Notes: generated by a model not told the origin, from the sequence alone. DNA of 64,000 nt from Halogeometricum sp. S3BR5-2 (GCF_031624635.1 NZ_JAMQOQ010000001.1:372001-436000), one strand, 5' to 3'. Shown: positions 1-8,928, counted from the first letter of the stretch. A program made the numbers and translations.

Positions 1-658
1 GATGCTGGCTTTCGAGGCGTCGCAGGAGTCGGGGCTCGTCCAGGCGGTCGACGCCCTGCCTATCCTCGGTGCGTTCGTCGTCCCCGTCGCACCCGGCGAG
101 ACGGCCGTCGCCGGGAGCCTGTACGCGGGCGCGCTGGGCTTCTTCCCGCTCATCGTCCTCGTTCTCCTCATCGTCGCGGGCGCGCAGGTGATGCAGCGCG
201 GCGGTGCGTTCGACGCCATCCTGACCTTCCTGCTCGACAGCGTCGCCACCACCGTCCGCCGCGCGGAGACGACGATGGTGCTCGGCACCGCCCTCGTCAA
301 CGCCATGATAACCATCAACACCGCAGCCGAAATCGCCATCGCGCCGTACATCCGCACGCTCGGTCGGCGGTTCAACATCAACGGCTACCGCCGCGCGAAC
401 ATCCTCGACGCCAACACCTCGGCGTTGGGGTACATCTTCCCGTGGGGCGGCGGCCTGCTGGCGGGGTACACCTCGATGCAGGGGCTCCCGCAGGAGTACG
501 AGTGGTTCACGCAGGCGATGGTCGTCAACCCGGCCAGCGTCTGGCCGTACGTGTTCCACGGCTGGTTCCTCGTCGGCGTCTTCCTGTTCGCCGCGTGGAC
601 CGGCTACGGACTGGAGTACGTTCCCGACCGGGTGAGCGAGGAGGTGAAGCGCGTATGA
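1..658 (+). CDS. Na+/H+ antiporter, NhaC family (5' truncated by window edge)
   Basis: This is the C-terminal 218 residues or so of an integral membrane sodium/proton antiporter that would exchange cytoplasmic Na+ for external H+. The frame is open to the window edge, so the true start lies upstream and the ATG at base 2 is probably internal. Several hydrophobic helices are visible (about residues 40-65, 90-110, 140-160 and 180-200), together with the NhaC-like stretch around NTAAEIAIAPYIRTL and the polar-glycine motif FPWGGGLLAGY. It overlaps the next gene by an ATGA, which suggests translational coupling. The family call is confident; the substrate is inferred. Confidence 0.85.
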   Translation, partial: MLAFEASQESGLVQAVDALPILGAFVVPVAPGETAVAGSLYAGALGFFPLIVLVLLIVAGAQVMQRGGAFDAILTFLLDSVATTVRRAETTMVLGTALVNAMITINTAAEIAIAPYIRTLGRRFNINGYRRANILDANTSALGYIFPWGGGLLAGYTSMQGLPQEYEWFTQAMVVNPASVWPYVFHGWFLVGVFLFAAWTGYGLEYVPDRVSEEVKRV

Positions 659-918
659 GCTTCTGGAACAAACTGACGGCCGGCCTCCGCCTCCGCACGG
701 CGACGCCGGCGTACGAACCCGGCGAGGAACTCACCGCGTACGTCACCGGCGCCGAGGGGTCGACGCTCCTCGTCCGCGTCGGCGACTCGGTGATCGAACT
801 GCCCGACGGGGACCCGTCGCTGGTGGACGCGACGGTGCGCTTCGAGGTGGAGTCGTTCGACGCGGCGACGCACCGCGGCCGCGGGCGACTGCTCGATGTG
901 GTCGAAGAGGCGGAGTAG
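655..918 (+). CDS. Small conserved haloarchaeal protein, cotranscribed with NhaC
   Basis: The product is an 87-residue acidic soluble protein. The ATG at 655 shares the ATGA overlap with the stop of the antiporter gene, which fixes the start better than an in-frame upstream ATG at 442, which would lie inside the antiporter. The sequence alternates beta-strand-like stretches (ELTAYVTGAEGSTLLVRVGD) and looks like a small all-beta domain that could bind RNA or act as an OB/TRAM-like fold, but I do not recognise catalytic residues. It resembles a haloarchaeal DUF (possibly DUF7513, from memory). Its function is unknown. Confidence 0.7.
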   Translation: MSFWNKLTAGLRLRTATPAYEPGEELTAYVTGAEGSTLLVRVGDSVIELPDGDPSLVDATVRFEVESFDAATHRGRGRLLDVVEEAE

Positions 919-951
919 GAAAGACCGGAGGAAGCCGTCGTCGCCGCCGCG

Positions 952-1284
952 TTACTTGTTGCGATGGCCGAGCGGTTTCTTCTGTTCGACCTCTATCTCG
1001 ACGTGGAGGCTCTCGGGGAAGTCCATGTGACCCACCTCGCGGGCGATGTGGTCGTTGCCGTGTATCTCCAGTTTCCGCGAGTAGACGGTGTAGTCCCACG
1101 AGGAGAACTCGTCGCCCGGGGCGAGGTTCCGGTACTGCGGGACGGTGTGGTGCTCCGGCGGCGCGGCGTGCGGCCCCTTGCACTCGGCGCCCTTGCGTTC
1201 GAGCATCTCCTGCAGTTCCGACAGTTGGTCCTCCAGTTCGTAGCGGTTCCCGCTCTGGAAGGTGAGTTTGGTTACGAAGGTCAT
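952..1284 (-). CDS. uS10/mL48-like ribosomal protein paralogue
   Basis: The product is a 110-residue protein starting MTFVTKLTFQSGNRYELEDQ. The ATG at 1284 is preferred over an upstream in-frame codon at 1359 because a T-rich TATA-like block (about 1323-1329, minus strand) lies between them. The N-terminal strand-helix and the C-terminal segment (SRKLEIHGNDHI followed by HVEIEV) resemble ribosomal protein S10, but the middle carries an unusual segment (ECKGPHAAPPEHHTVPQYRN) and the canonical S10 loop is not obvious. Haloarchaea carry such S10-family proteins beside the true rpsJ, which normally sits next to EF-1alpha and is not here. Its role is unknown; a ribosome-associated function is inference. 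Confidence 0.7.
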   Translation of the reverse strand: MTFVTKLTFQSGNRYELEDQLSELQEMLERKGAECKGPHAAPPEHHTVPQYRNLAPGDEFSSWDYTVYSRKLEIHGNDHIAREVGHMDFPESLHVEIEVEQKKPLGHRNK

Positions 1285-1418
1285 GGCTGGGTGCGCGTAG
1301 GACGTGGAAAGACGCCGAGGCGTAAAAACGCACCTACACGTCGTCTCCGTGCCGTTCACTCACGAACGCCGACCGGTTCGACCGCGCGCGAAGACGCCGC
1401 TACAGGCACCGATAGCCT

Positions 1419-1425
1419 CTTAAAA
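1419..1425 (+). promoter_or_regulatory. TATA box of the Nudix gene
   Basis: CTTAAAA in a GC-rich background, centred about 26 bases before the ATG at 1448. This spacing predicts a leaderless or very short-leader transcript, as is common in haloarchaea. Confidence 0.6.
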
Positions 1426-1447
1426 CCCGACACGGTTACGTATAGTA

Positions 1448-1921
1448 ATGCCAGTGCAAGCGGTGAGCGCTGGAGCCATCCTCTTCCGCGACACCCGCGG
1501 CCGAAGGGAGTACTTGCTCCTGAAGAGCCGACCGGGGGACTGGGAGTTCCCCAAAGGCGGGGTCGAAGGGAAAGAGGAACTCCAGCAGACTGCCATCCGT
1601 GAGGTCAAAGAGGAGGCGGGCATCGAAGAGTTCCGCCTCGTCGACGGCTTCCGCGAGGATTACGACTACGTGTTCGAGGCGAACGGCAAGACCATCCACA
1701 AGACGGTGCACCTGTTCATCGCCCGGTCGTTCGAGGCCAGCGCCGAACTGTCGACCGAGCACCGCGACCTTCAGTGGCGCGACTACGAACAGGCGCTCAA
1801 CACCATCACGCAGGACGGGCCGCGCGACATCCTGAAGAAGGCCCACAAGTACCTCGACGACGTCGTCAGCGACGGCGACGGCGACGACGACGAGGAGGGC
1901 GAGCGCCAGTACCTCGCCTGA
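1448..1921 (+). CDS. Nudix hydrolase, bis(5'-nucleosyl)-tetraphosphatase-like
   Basis: The 157-residue product contains a complete Nudix box: G37, E43, R51-E52, E55-E56 and G58 in the GX5EX7REUXEEXGU pattern, which binds Mg2+ and cleaves nucleoside diphosphates linked to another group. The N-terminal phrase AVSAGAILFR and the FPKGG preceding the box are typical of asymmetric diadenosine tetraphosphate (Ap4A) hydrolases, so the likely job is clearing dinucleoside polyphosphates, though mRNA-cap-like or NDP-sugar substrates are not excluded. The C-terminal 20 residues are an acidic tail of D/E and G. It is monocistronic with its own TATA box. Confidence 0.85.
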   Translation: MPVQAVSAGAILFRDTRGRREYLLLKSRPGDWEFPKGGVEGKEELQQTAIREVKEEAGIEEFRLVDGFREDYDYVFEANGKTIHKTVHLFIARSFEASAELSTEHRDLQWRDYEQALNTITQDGPRDILKKAHKYLDDVVSDGDGDDDEEGERQYLA

Positions 1922-2027
1922 ACGGGTCCCGCGCCGGCCGTCCGTCGCGTCGTCCGCATCCCCCCGAACGGGATGCCCGCCAGCGACCGCTTTACTCGCG
2001 GCCTCGGCGTCCGGACCCGAAATCCAC

Positions 2028-3074
2028 TTGCTGACGCGGCGCCGACCGGCGGACGTGTACCCCGGAGACGCCGAGTTCGGGTTCGAGTTGCTCGTCTGTC
2101 GGTGGGCCGAGGAGGCGTGGCCGCCCGACGGTGGAGGGGAGGACGACTCCGCCGTCCTCGTCGCCCGGCAACTCGGCACCAAGCGGCGGCGCTGGGACAC
2201 CGTCGTCGTCGAGTGCGACCCGGCCGGACTGGCCGCCCGCGCGCGCTTCGGCGACGGGGAACTCGACTCGGACCTCCTGCACGTCGTACTTCACGCCCCG
2301 GAGGAGTGGGCGTGGTACCGCGACGCCCTGCCGCACCCCGGCTACCCGTGGCGTTACGTCCGCGCCGCCGTCCACCGCGCGGCCGGGCGCGGCGTCGTCG
2401 AGAAGCGCCGGCGCGGCAACCGAATCGAGATTCGCCGCGTCGCGCCGTACCCCGACTGGGTGCGGCGCATCGTCGCGGTGGAGAACAAACCCGACCTCGA
2501 CGCCTCGGCGGCGCGCGCCCTCTCGGACCAACTCTCCCGCGACGTCGACGACGCCCTCGCCGACGAGGTGTGGGTGGCGACGGGGGCCACCGGAAATCGG
2601 GTCGAACCCGCCCTCCTCGAAGACGTGCCCGTCGAAGTCGGCATCCTCGCGTTCTCGTTCGACGCCGACGCCCCCGGCGACGACTGGGCCGACGCCTCGG
2701 TCGAGTGGCACCCGAGCGACGTGACGCCGGCGGACGCGCAGACGGACGAGGAGCGACGGACGACCCGCCTCGAACTCGCCGAACGCGCCTACGGGTCCGG
2801 GTGGCGCTCCTACCACGACACGATGCGCCCCGACTGCCGGCACTTCGAACTCCGGCGGTTCGGCCGCGCCCTCGCGCCGCACTGCGCGGCGAAGGGCCGG
2901 TCGCAGACGGCCGCCGAGTGCGCCGGGTCCTGCCCCGAGTTCGAACCGGAACCCCCCGTCTGGCGCACCCGCGGGTGGCCCGTCGAGGGCGGGCCGGGCA
3001 AGGGAATCAAGCGCCTCCTCGACGACCGGCGCGCGCGTGTCAGGGCGCGCGAGGCCGCCGGGGAGGGAGAGTGA
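2028..3074 (+). CDS. Conserved haloarchaeal protein, DUF5787-like
   Basis: The product is 348 residues if the TTG at 2028 is used; a GTG at 2055 would remove nine residues and is equally plausible, giving a start close to the conserved EFGFELLVCRWAE. A central segment (RRIVAVENKPDLDAS, then a helix and DEVWVATGATG) looks like a PD-(D/E)xK nuclease-type core with E-x-K at ENK, which is my inference. The C-terminus carries cysteines and histidines (DCRHFELRR, PHCAAKG, ECAGSCPEF) that could bind zinc. It resembles the haloarchaeal family I remember as DUF5787. The function is unestablished; a nuclease or restriction-like role is possible. Confidence 0.7.
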   Translation: MLTRRRPADVYPGDAEFGFELLVCRWAEEAWPPDGGGEDDSAVLVARQLGTKRRRWDTVVVECDPAGLAARARFGDGELDSDLLHVVLHAPEEWAWYRDALPHPGYPWRYVRAAVHRAAGRGVVEKRRRGNRIEIRRVAPYPDWVRRIVAVENKPDLDASAARALSDQLSRDVDDALADEVWVATGATGNRVEPALLEDVPVEVGILAFSFDADAPGDDWADASVEWHPSDVTPADAQTDEERRTTRLELAERAYGSGWRSYHDTMRPDCRHFELRRFGRALAPHCAAKGRSQTAAECAGSCPEFEPEPPVWRTRGWPVEGGPGKGIKRLLDDRRARVRAREAAGEGE

Positions 3075-3078
3075 GAAC

Positions 3079-3588
3079 TCAGTCGGTGACTTCCACGTCC
3101 ACCTCGCCGCGTTCGACGGCGAGGCGGAACGTCGGAACCGTCCGGTAGACGACTTCGACGACGCCCTTCCGGCGGAGGCTCTGGAGGGCGCGGCGGACTT
3201 CGTCGACCTCCGGGTCGTCGTCCTCGCCGTACGCCTCGCGCACCTTGTTCAGCACGCTGACGACGCTCTCGGAGCGTTCGTCCGGGCCGGCCAGCACCTC
3301 GAACACGCGCGCTTCGAGGGCGGGAACGCGGATGACCGACGGCACTCCCTCCTCGGCGTCGCCGCCCTCGACGCCGGGTTCGACGTCCACCAGTTCCGCG
3401 GCCTCGGCCGTCGCGCGGATGAGGCTGTTGTCGTCGCGGTAGTAGTACTCCTTCAGTTCGCCCTCGAGGTACTGGTGCACCTCGCTGCCGGACTCCAACC
3501 CCCAGCGGTCTTGCAACTCCTTGTTCTTCGTCGGTTGGAGACGGACCACGTCCGCCAACCGCTCCTTCGCCTCATCAGAGAGGGTCAT
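3079..3588 (-). CDS. Conserved haloarchaeal protein, DUF5797-like, possible winged helix
   Basis: The product is a 169-residue soluble protein beginning MTLSDEAKERLADVV. The N-terminal 55 residues (LQPTKNKELQDRWGLESGSEVHQYLEGELKEYYYRDDNSLIRAT in outline) form a helix-turn-helix-like region where KNKELQDRW/SGSEVHQYL could be the recognition unit. The C-terminal part (VDEVRRALQSLRRKGVVEVV) looks like a second winged-helix pattern. This matches the haloarchaeal family I know as DUF5797. A DNA-binding role is inference. It is convergent with the preceding gene, with only four bases between their stop codons, so the two 3' ends probably share terminators or overlap. Confidence 0.75.
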   Translation of the reverse strand: MTLSDEAKERLADVVRLQPTKNKELQDRWGLESGSEVHQYLEGELKEYYYRDDNSLIRATAEAAELVDVEPGVEGGDAEEGVPSVIRVPALEARVFEVLAGPDERSESVVSVLNKVREAYGEDDDPEVDEVRRALQSLRRKGVVEVVYRTVPTFRLAVERGEVDVEVTD

Positions 3589-3720
3589 ACCGGGGTGATT
3601 CTTCGGGGGCGTAATAGACCTGTTTCATGCCGGCCGTCGCGTTCGAGGACCGCACCCCCCGTTCGGGAGGCGACGCCCGCCGGGCGAACGTTTACCCTCC
3701 CGCCGCGCGTCGCCTCGCCC

Positions 3721-4494
3721 ATGTCGTGGGACACCATCAGACTCGACTGGGACGGCGACGTGGCGACGCTCGTCGTCGACAGGCCCGACCGGATGAACGC
3801 CCTGAACGCCGACGCGTTGGACGCCATCGAGGAGGCCGTCGAGGAGGCGCGCGACGCGGAGGCGCGGTGTCTCGTCGTCACCGGCGAGGGCGAGGAGGCG
3901 TTCGTCGCCGGCGCCGACATCGGCCACATGAAGGACCTCGGAACGGTCGAAGCGCAGGCGTACGCCGAGCAGGGTCACCGCATCGCCGCCGCCGTCGAGT
4001 CGTTCCCGGCGCCGACCATCGCCGCGATAAACGGCTACGCCTTCGGCGGCGGGTGCGAACTCGCCCTCGCCTGCGACATGCGGGTCGCCTCCGAACGCGC
4101 CCTCCTCGGCCAGACGGAGATAGACCTCGGCATCATTCCCGGATGGGGCGGCACGCAGCGTCTCCCCGCCCTGGTCGGCGACGAGACGGCCCGGCGGATG
4201 ATATTCTTCGGCGAACGCGTCGACGCGACGGACGCCTACCAGCGCGGACTCGTCGGCGAAGTCGTGGCACACGACGAACTCAGAGAACACGTCGCGGAGA
4301 TGGCGGCCGAACTCGCCGAGAAACCGCGGTTCGCCCTCCGCGCCGCCAAGGAGGCGATGAACGCCGTCCACGAGGCGCCGCGCGCGACCGGTCTCGACCT
4401 GGAGGCGCGGGCGTGGAGCGGACTGTTCGGCACCCACGACCAGCGGGAGGGGATGGACGCCTTCCTCGACAAGCGCGACGCCGAGTTCGAGTGA
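3721..4494 (+). CDS. Enoyl-CoA hydratase/isomerase family protein
   Basis: The 257-residue crotonase-fold enzyme probably adds water to trans-2-enoyl-CoA in beta-oxidation. Both catalytic glutamates of true hydratases are present (E113 in GGGCE and E133 in TEIDLG), and the oxyanion-hole backbone positions A65 (AGADI) and G110 are conserved, so hydratase rather than pure isomerase activity is likely. The ATG at 3721 begins MSWDTIRLDWDG, the normal family N-terminus, although the frame stays open far upstream. It stands alone on its strand, away from the other acyl-CoA genes at 9.7-17.9 kb, but would act with them. Confidence 0.9.
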   Translation: MSWDTIRLDWDGDVATLVVDRPDRMNALNADALDAIEEAVEEARDAEARCLVVTGEGEEAFVAGADIGHMKDLGTVEAQAYAEQGHRIAAAVESFPAPTIAAINGYAFGGGCELALACDMRVASERALLGQTEIDLGIIPGWGGTQRLPALVGDETARRMIFFGERVDATDAYQRGLVGEVVAHDELREHVAEMAAELAEKPRFALRAAKEAMNAVHEAPRATGLDLEARAWSGLFGTHDQREGMDAFLDKRDAEFE

Positions 4495-4551
4495 GCGAAC
4501 GGGCGGTCTGCGGTCTTTCGGACGCCGAGCGCCCGCCCGAGAAGGGTAGGG

Positions 4552-6054
4552 TTATTCGGCGCCGGGCGCGGCCGGTTCGGCGCCCGACGTCTCGTTGCGG
4601 ACGTCGAGCCCCGACGCGTCGACGTCGAGGTCGTTGATGGACGATTCGAGCCGCGACAGCGACGCGGCGATTTCGGCGACGAGCCGCGACTGGTCCTCGT
4701 TCGCCTCTGCGGCCGCGTCGACCTCCGTGCGGACCCGCTTGGACCGCTCGGTCGCGGTGTCGACCATGCTCGCGACCTCTTCGGTCCGGACGGCCTGGTC
4801 GTCGGTCGCGCCGGCGATGTCCTCCATGCCGGTCGACGTGGCGCTCACGGCGTCGACGATGGCCTTCTGGTTGTCGACCATCTCGCGGACCGCGTCGGCG
4901 CTCCCGCGGACCTCGTCGGTGACAGACTCGATGCTCTGGACGGTCTCGCCGGCGTCCTCGCGGGTCTCTCGAATTATCTCTTCGATGCGCTCGGACTCGG
5001 TCTGCACCTCGTTGGCGAGCGATTTCACCTCGTTGGCGACGACGGCGAAGCCCTCGCCGGCCTCGCCCGCGCGGGCCGCCTCGATGTTCGCGTTCAGCGC
5101 GAGGATGTTCGTCTGGTCGGCGATGTCGTTGATGACTTCGACGATGTCGTCGATCTGAGCGACCTGCTCGGCGAGTTCGCGGGTCTGCTCGGCCGCCGCC
5201 TCGCCGCTGACGGCGACGTTCTCCATCCGCTCGACGGCGCGCTCGCCGGACTCGGTGCTCGCCGCGGCCAGTTCCTCGGCCTCCTCGGAGCGCTCGTTTA
5301 TCTCGTCGGCGGAGGCGGCTATCTCCTCGACGGTCGCCGACAGCGAACCGACCTCTCCGGAGACCTCGTCCATGTTCTCGGCCTGTTCTTCGGCCAGCGC
5401 CGCCGCCTCGCGGACGGCGTCGCCGACGCGGTTCGAGGCGTCCGACGCCTCGCTCGCGGTCGCCTGTATCTCCTCCGAGACCTGGCTCTGCGCGCCCGTT
5501 ATCGCCCTGTTCTGCTCGACCAGTTCCGTGACGTCCGAAGCCATCTCCAACCCGGCGACGACCTCTCCCTCGGGGTTCCGGAGGACGACGCCGGTCGAGC
5601 GGAACCAGCCGTCGCTGTCGCCCGTGGTGACGTGCCGGAACTCGTCCTCACAGCGCGACTCGCCCTCCCGGGCGACCGTCTGCGCGAACGTCTCGACCTC
5701 GGGCGGAATCGGGAACGCGTCGTAGACGTTCGCGCCGACGGCGTCCGCCCCCTCCAGTTGGAACGCCGCCTCCGCGGCGGGGTTGAGGTACGCGATGACG
5801 TCGTCGTCGTCGACGACGAACGCCGACTCGGGGTGGGACTCGACGACCTGTTCGAAGAGGCCGCGCCAGTAGTCGCGCTCGTAGCGGAGTCGCTCCGTCT
5901 CGTTCGCCGCGTCGGTCTCGGGCGTCAGTCCACCCGGGGGGCGCGCCGCGGCGGCGCCGTCCGACCCGCCGGCGGCGACGCCGCCGTCGGACCGCACCTC
6001 CGAGTCGTCCGAGTCGTTCCGTCCCGCTCGCAGTCGTCGTAACCATCCTTGCAT
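4552..6054 (-). CDS. Soluble PAS-domain methyl-accepting transducer (Htr type)
   Basis: The 500-residue product has no transmembrane helix. A charged, disordered N-terminus (1-50) leads to a coiled region and a PAS domain (about 65-180), then a long coiled-coil MCP signalling domain (about 195-480). The hairpin tip that contacts CheA/CheW is highly conserved ([18 protein letters not shown], residues about 313-330, followed by [11 protein letters not shown]). It should be a cytoplasmic transducer sensing an internal cue or ligand/redox state through PAS and feeding the chemotaxis kinase CheA; no che genes are nearby. I place the start at the ATG at 6054, because a frame extension upstream would run over the intergenic promoter region. 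Confidence 0.9.
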   Translation of the reverse strand: MQGWLRRLRAGRNDSDDSEVRSDGGVAAGGSDGAAAARPPGGLTPETDAANETERLRYERDYWRGLFEQVVESHPESAFVVDDDDVIAYLNPAAEAAFQLEGADAVGANVYDAFPIPPEVETFAQTVAREGESRCEDEFRHVTTGDSDGWFRSTGVVLRNPEGEVVAGLEMASDVTELVEQNRAITGAQSQVSEEIQATASEASDASNRVGDAVREAAALAEEQAENMDEVSGEVGSLSATVEEIAASADEINERSEEAEELAAASTESGERAVERMENVAVSGEAAAEQTRELAEQVAQIDDIVEVINDIADQTNILALNANIEAARAGEAGEGFAVVANEVKSLANEVQTESERIEEIIRETREDAGETVQSIESVTDEVRGSADAVREMVDNQKAIVDAVSATSTGMEDIAGATDDQAVRTEEVASMVDTATERSKRVRTEVDAAAEANEDQSRLVAEIAASLSRLESSINDLDVDASGLDVRNETSGAEPAAPGAE

Positions 6055-6171
6055 GGGTACTGACCTCCCGTCGAGGATAATAAGTCTCCCACTCTGAATA
6101 TCACATTTGAGATACTGAACCGGCAACCGGAGGAACGGTCCGCGGACGGAGGCTCGACACCCCCCGCAACG

Positions 6172-6179
6172 ATAAGTAC
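6172..6179 (+). promoter_or_regulatory. TATA box of the DUF5789-like gene
   Basis: ATAAGTAC about 25 bases before the ATG at 6200, within GC-rich DNA. Nearly the same octamer (TTAAGTAC) precedes the tfs gene downstream at 6501. Confidence 0.6.
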
Positions 6180-6199
6180 GCGGACGGCGATTGAGAACC

Positions 6200-6457
6200 A
6201 TGAGCGAACAGATCAAACTGAGCCGAGTCGAACCCCGCCTCGACGACCTGTCGTACCCGGTGACCCGGGACGACGCGGCGATGGAACTGTCCGACGTCAC
6301 GGTGCTCCTGGCCGACGGCGAGGAGAACCTCGGCGGCCTCGTCTCGGAGGTGGGGAGCGACTCCTTCGCCTCCTCGACGGACCTGTTCGAGGAACTGCAG
6401 AACGTGATGCCCATCGAGGCCGTCGGCGAACCCGGCCAGTCCGAGGGAGACGCCTGA
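6200..6457 (+). CDS. Small conserved haloarchaeal protein, DUF5789-like
   Basis: The 85-residue acidic protein has the pattern [20 protein letters not shown], then [12 protein letters not shown] and a C-terminal [11 protein letters not shown] that I recognise from a very widespread haloarchaeal family (DUF5789, from memory). Related DUF2795-type proteins are small helical domains. The ATG at 6200 rather than a TTG nine bases upstream is chosen from the TATA box spacing. No catalytic residues are evident. It lies between a transducer gene, with which it is divergent, and the transcription factor gene tfs. Its function is unknown. Confidence 0.75.
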   Translation: MSEQIKLSRVEPRLDDLSYPVTRDDAAMELSDVTVLLADGEENLGGLVSEVGSDSFASSTDLFEELQNVMPIEAVGEPGQSEGDA

Positions 6458-6500
6458 CCTCGCCGAGGGGACGAACTCTCCCGGACGGGTTCCCCGACGC

Positions 6501-6507
6501 TTAAGTA
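6501..6507 (+). promoter_or_regulatory. TATA box of tfs
   Basis: TTAAGTA centred 28 bases before the ATG at 6532, predicting a leaderless transcript. Confidence 0.6.
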
Positions 6508-6531
6508 CGAGAAGCGACTGCCTTCGGTAAC

Positions 6532-6855
6532 ATGGAGTTCTGCGACGAGTGCGGTTCGATGATGAAGACGGACGGCGGCGTCTGGGTCTGCGGGAACTGC
6601 GGCTTCGAGAAGGCGCGCGACTCGGCGAAGGAGAGTCACATGACCTCGACGGCCGCCCGCGAGGACAGCGAAGTCGTCGACATGTCCGACGTCGACGACG
6701 CCGAAATCGGACCCACGACGACGGTGAAGTGCCCCGAGTGCGGTCACGACAAGGCCCGCTACGAGATGAAGCAGATACGGTCGGCCGACGAGTCCGAGAC
6801 TCGGTTCTTCACCTGCGTCGAGTGCGGCCACAAGTGGCGCGAGGACGACCACTGA
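6532..6855 (+). CDS. tfs: Transcription elongation factor TFS (TFIIS/RPB9-like)
   Basis: The 107-residue protein stimulates cleavage of the RNA 3' end by stalled archaeal RNA polymerase. It has two zinc ribbons: an N-terminal RPB9-like ribbon (C4, C7, C20, C23) and a C-terminal TFIIS ribbon (C67, C70, C95, C98). The acidic pair D86-E87 in [11 protein letters not shown] is the catalytic tip that enters the polymerase secondary channel, so this copy should be cleavage-competent. Length and domain order match archaeal TFS. It is a monocistronic gene with its own TATA box. Confidence 0.95.
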   Translation: MEFCDECGSMMKTDGGVWVCGNCGFEKARDSAKESHMTSTAAREDSEVVDMSDVDDAEIGPTTTVKCPECGHDKARYEMKQIRSADESETRFFTCVECGHKWREDDH

Positions 6856-6985
6856 GCGGTTCGGCGCGCGGTCTCCGCGCACTCGAGCGCACGGCGGCGT
6901 GAGGCGCCCGGTTTCGCCTCGCCTCGCTACGCCGTGTCCGCCCGGGGCGGCGAAGCGACTCCGTTTCGTTCGTTCGCCGGTTCGA

Positions 6986-6992
6986 ATTAAGT
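6986..6992 (+). promoter_or_regulatory. TATA box of the 7015 gene
   Basis: ATTAAGT about 25 bases before the ATG at 7015; it supports that start codon. Confidence 0.55.
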
Positions 6993-7014
6993 CCCTCCCG
7001 CCCCTATCGCGGGT

Positions 7015-7599
7015 ATGGCGACCACCGGGCAGTCACCGCCGACGGTTCGCGTCCCCGACGGGTGGGAGCGCACGGCTTCGACCGAGGAGACGATGTTCGA
7101 CGCCAAACTGGTCACCGTCCGCGCGCACACCGTCGTCTTCGAGGACGCCCGCCTCGCGGAGGCGGTCCGCGACCGGACCGGCGCCGACGGGACGTGGCGC
7201 TTCTTCTTCGCCAGTCGCCTCCGCCTCCGCCCGAAGGCGGGCGGGTCGAAGGCGCTGACCGACCTGGTCACCGCCCGCGCCAACGACGGCTTCGTCGACC
7301 AACTGCGCGACCGGGGGTTCCGCGACGCCGAACGTACGGAGTCGCGTCGTTTCGCCGTCGGTCGAACGGAGGCGAACCTGACGCGGTACCGCGCCGCCGT
7401 CGACGTCGGCGGGGAACAGAAGACGACGGTGACCGCCGAGGCGTACCTCGCGGTGTGGCCCGCCGACGGCGAGTTCCTGGTCGCCGGCGGCGCCTACCCC
7501 GTGAGCGTCGACGGCGCGCGTTCGGCGGCGTTGGCGCCGTCACTGTCGCCGGCGGAACACAGAGACGAACTGTTCGAGTTGATCCGCTCGGTCGAGTGA
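7015..7599 (+). CDS. Conserved haloarchaeal hypothetical protein
   Basis: The 194-residue product has no membrane segment or signal peptide and I do not recognise its family. It starts [19 protein letters not shown] and has alternating strands with the features [32 protein letters not shown] and [20 protein letters not shown], which suggest an all-beta or alpha+beta fold. The C-terminal 15 residues form an amphipathic helix ([13 protein letters not shown]). It is a single-gene unit with a well-placed TATA box and is convergent with the trmI/NAC pair. I offer no function. Confidence 0.65.
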   Translation: MATTGQSPPTVRVPDGWERTASTEETMFDAKLVTVRAHTVVFEDARLAEAVRDRTGADGTWRFFFASRLRLRPKAGGSKALTDLVTARANDGFVDQLRDRGFRDAERTESRRFAVGRTEANLTRYRAAVDVGGEQKTTVTAEAYLAVWPADGEFLVAGGAYPVSVDGARSAALAPSLSPAEHRDELFELIRSVE

Positions 7600-7645
7600 G
7601 TCGCGTTTCGGGCGAGGTGAGGGGCGAGGAGGAAGGAAAGAGGGG

Positions 7646-8374
7646 CTACTCGTACCGCGCGAACACGAGGTAGCCGGTGTGGCCGACACCCGCCGTCGAC
7701 GGCCGCGACCCCCGGTCCCCGAAGTCCATCTCCCGCTGGATGGTCTCCAGCGTCTCCACCTCGTTCAGTCCGGCCTCGCGGGCCGCCTCGACGGCGGCGC
7801 GACTGTTCTCGACGAACGGCGAGTAGACGGCGACGTAGCCGCCCGACCGGAGGAGTTCGGGGGCGCGGGCGACCACGTCCGCCGCGTCGCCCGTATCGAG
7901 CGTCAGGAGGTCGAACGGCCCCTCCTCGGTCAGCGAGTCGAGTTCCTCGGTCACGTCGCCGGCGCGGACGTCCACGTGCTCCTCGACGCCCGCGAGACGC
8001 ATGTTCTCGCGCGCCACGTCGGCGAAGTCGGGGTCCAGTTCGTACGTCGTCACGTCGGCGCGCATCCGGCCGAGGTACGCCGAGAGGACGCCCGTTCCGG
8101 TCCCGGCGTCGAGGACGCGGTCGCCCGCGGCCGCGCCGGTGTGGCCGACGATGAGACCGATGTCTCGCGGCATCATCGGCGCGCCGGTGCGTTCGAGGTG
8201 GTTGAACAGGTCCGGGCCGCGGAGTCGGCGGACGACGAACGGTTCGCCGAGATGCGTCTCGACGGTGTCACCGGGTTCGGCGTCCTCGGGGACGGTGAGC
8301 ACGCCGAGGTCAGTCTGGAGTTCGTCGCCGGGCGCCCGGAGGTACTCTCGGTCCTCGTGGACGAGCAGGTACAC
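7646..8374 (-). CDS. trmI: tRNA (adenine-N1)-methyltransferase TrmI
   Basis: The 242-residue class I SAM-dependent enzyme of the TrmI/Trm61 family methylates N1 of adenine 57/58 in the tRNA T-loop. The N-terminal beta domain (1-65) is followed by the Rossmann fold with the SAM motif LDAGTGTGVLSAYLGR (about 98-113), the acidic YELDPDF that binds ribose, and the family's C-terminal EMDFG...GHTGYLVFAR. The start is a GTG at 8374 that follows the TAA of the NAC gene with no base between, so the two are an operon with likely termination-reinitiation coupling. Confidence 0.9.
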   Translation of the reverse strand: MYLLVHEDREYLRAPGDELQTDLGVLTVPEDAEPGDTVETHLGEPFVVRRLRGPDLFNHLERTGAPMMPRDIGLIVGHTGAAAGDRVLDAGTGTGVLSAYLGRMRADVTTYELDPDFADVARENMRLAGVEEHVDVRAGDVTEELDSLTEEGPFDLLTLDTGDAADVVARAPELLRSGGYVAVYSPFVENSRAAVEAAREAGLNEVETLETIQREMDFGDRGSRPSTAGVGHTGYLVFARYE

Positions 8375-8797
8375 TTATTCGAGGCGCGAGATGGCGGCCG
8401 CGAGGTCGCCGTTCTCGGCTTCCAGCGCCTCCCGCGCGTCGCCCTTGGGGACGCCGGCGCGCTGGGCGACCAGTTCCACGTCGGACTCGGGAATCTCGGC
8501 CTCGCCGTCGTCGTCGGTCGGTTCGACCGCGAGGGCGTCGTCGTCGCCGCCGCTCTCGACGCTCGCCGCCCCCGCCGCGCCGCCGCTCCCGAGTTCCCGC
8601 GACTCGGGTTGACCGACGATCTGGTAGGTCTCCTGGCCCTGCGCGTCCATGCGCGTGACCTGGGCGTCCGAGAACACGAGTTCCTCGTCGGCCGTCCTGA
8701 TGACGACCTCCTCGGCGTCGAGTTCGGTGACGTCGATGCCCATCTGTTTCATCATCTGCTTCATCTTCCGCGGGTTCATACCGCCTCCGCCAAACAT
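8375..8797 (-). CDS. nac: Nascent polypeptide-associated complex protein (NAC)
   Basis: The 140-residue archaeal NAC protein forms homodimers that bind ribosomes near the exit tunnel and shield emerging chains. The N-terminal methionine-rich segment ([18 protein letters not shown]) is followed by the NAC beta-barrel (about 25-65, [12 protein letters not shown] to ETYQIVGQP), an acidic linker of about 35 residues and a C-terminal UBA domain (about 100-140, [13 protein letters not shown] to [11 protein letters not shown]). A second in-frame ATG (MNPRK) lies six codons in and is an alternative start. It is directly followed by trmI with zero spacing. Confidence 0.93.
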   Translation of the reverse strand: MFGGGGMNPRKMKQMMKQMGIDVTELDAEEVVIRTADEELVFSDAQVTRMDAQGQETYQIVGQPESRELGSGGAAGAASVESGGDDDALAVEPTDDDGEAEIPESDVELVAQRAGVPKGDAREALEAENGDLAAAISRLE

Positions 8798-8928
8798 ACT
8801 CGCACGGACGGCCCCCGTCGTCAAAAAGGGTGGCGAACCGCCGGCGTAGTCGCGTCTACGACTGCGAACGCGGGAACGGAAGAGGGCGAAGCGGGGCGGG
8901 GTCCGGAAGCGTCGCGGACGGCGGGATG

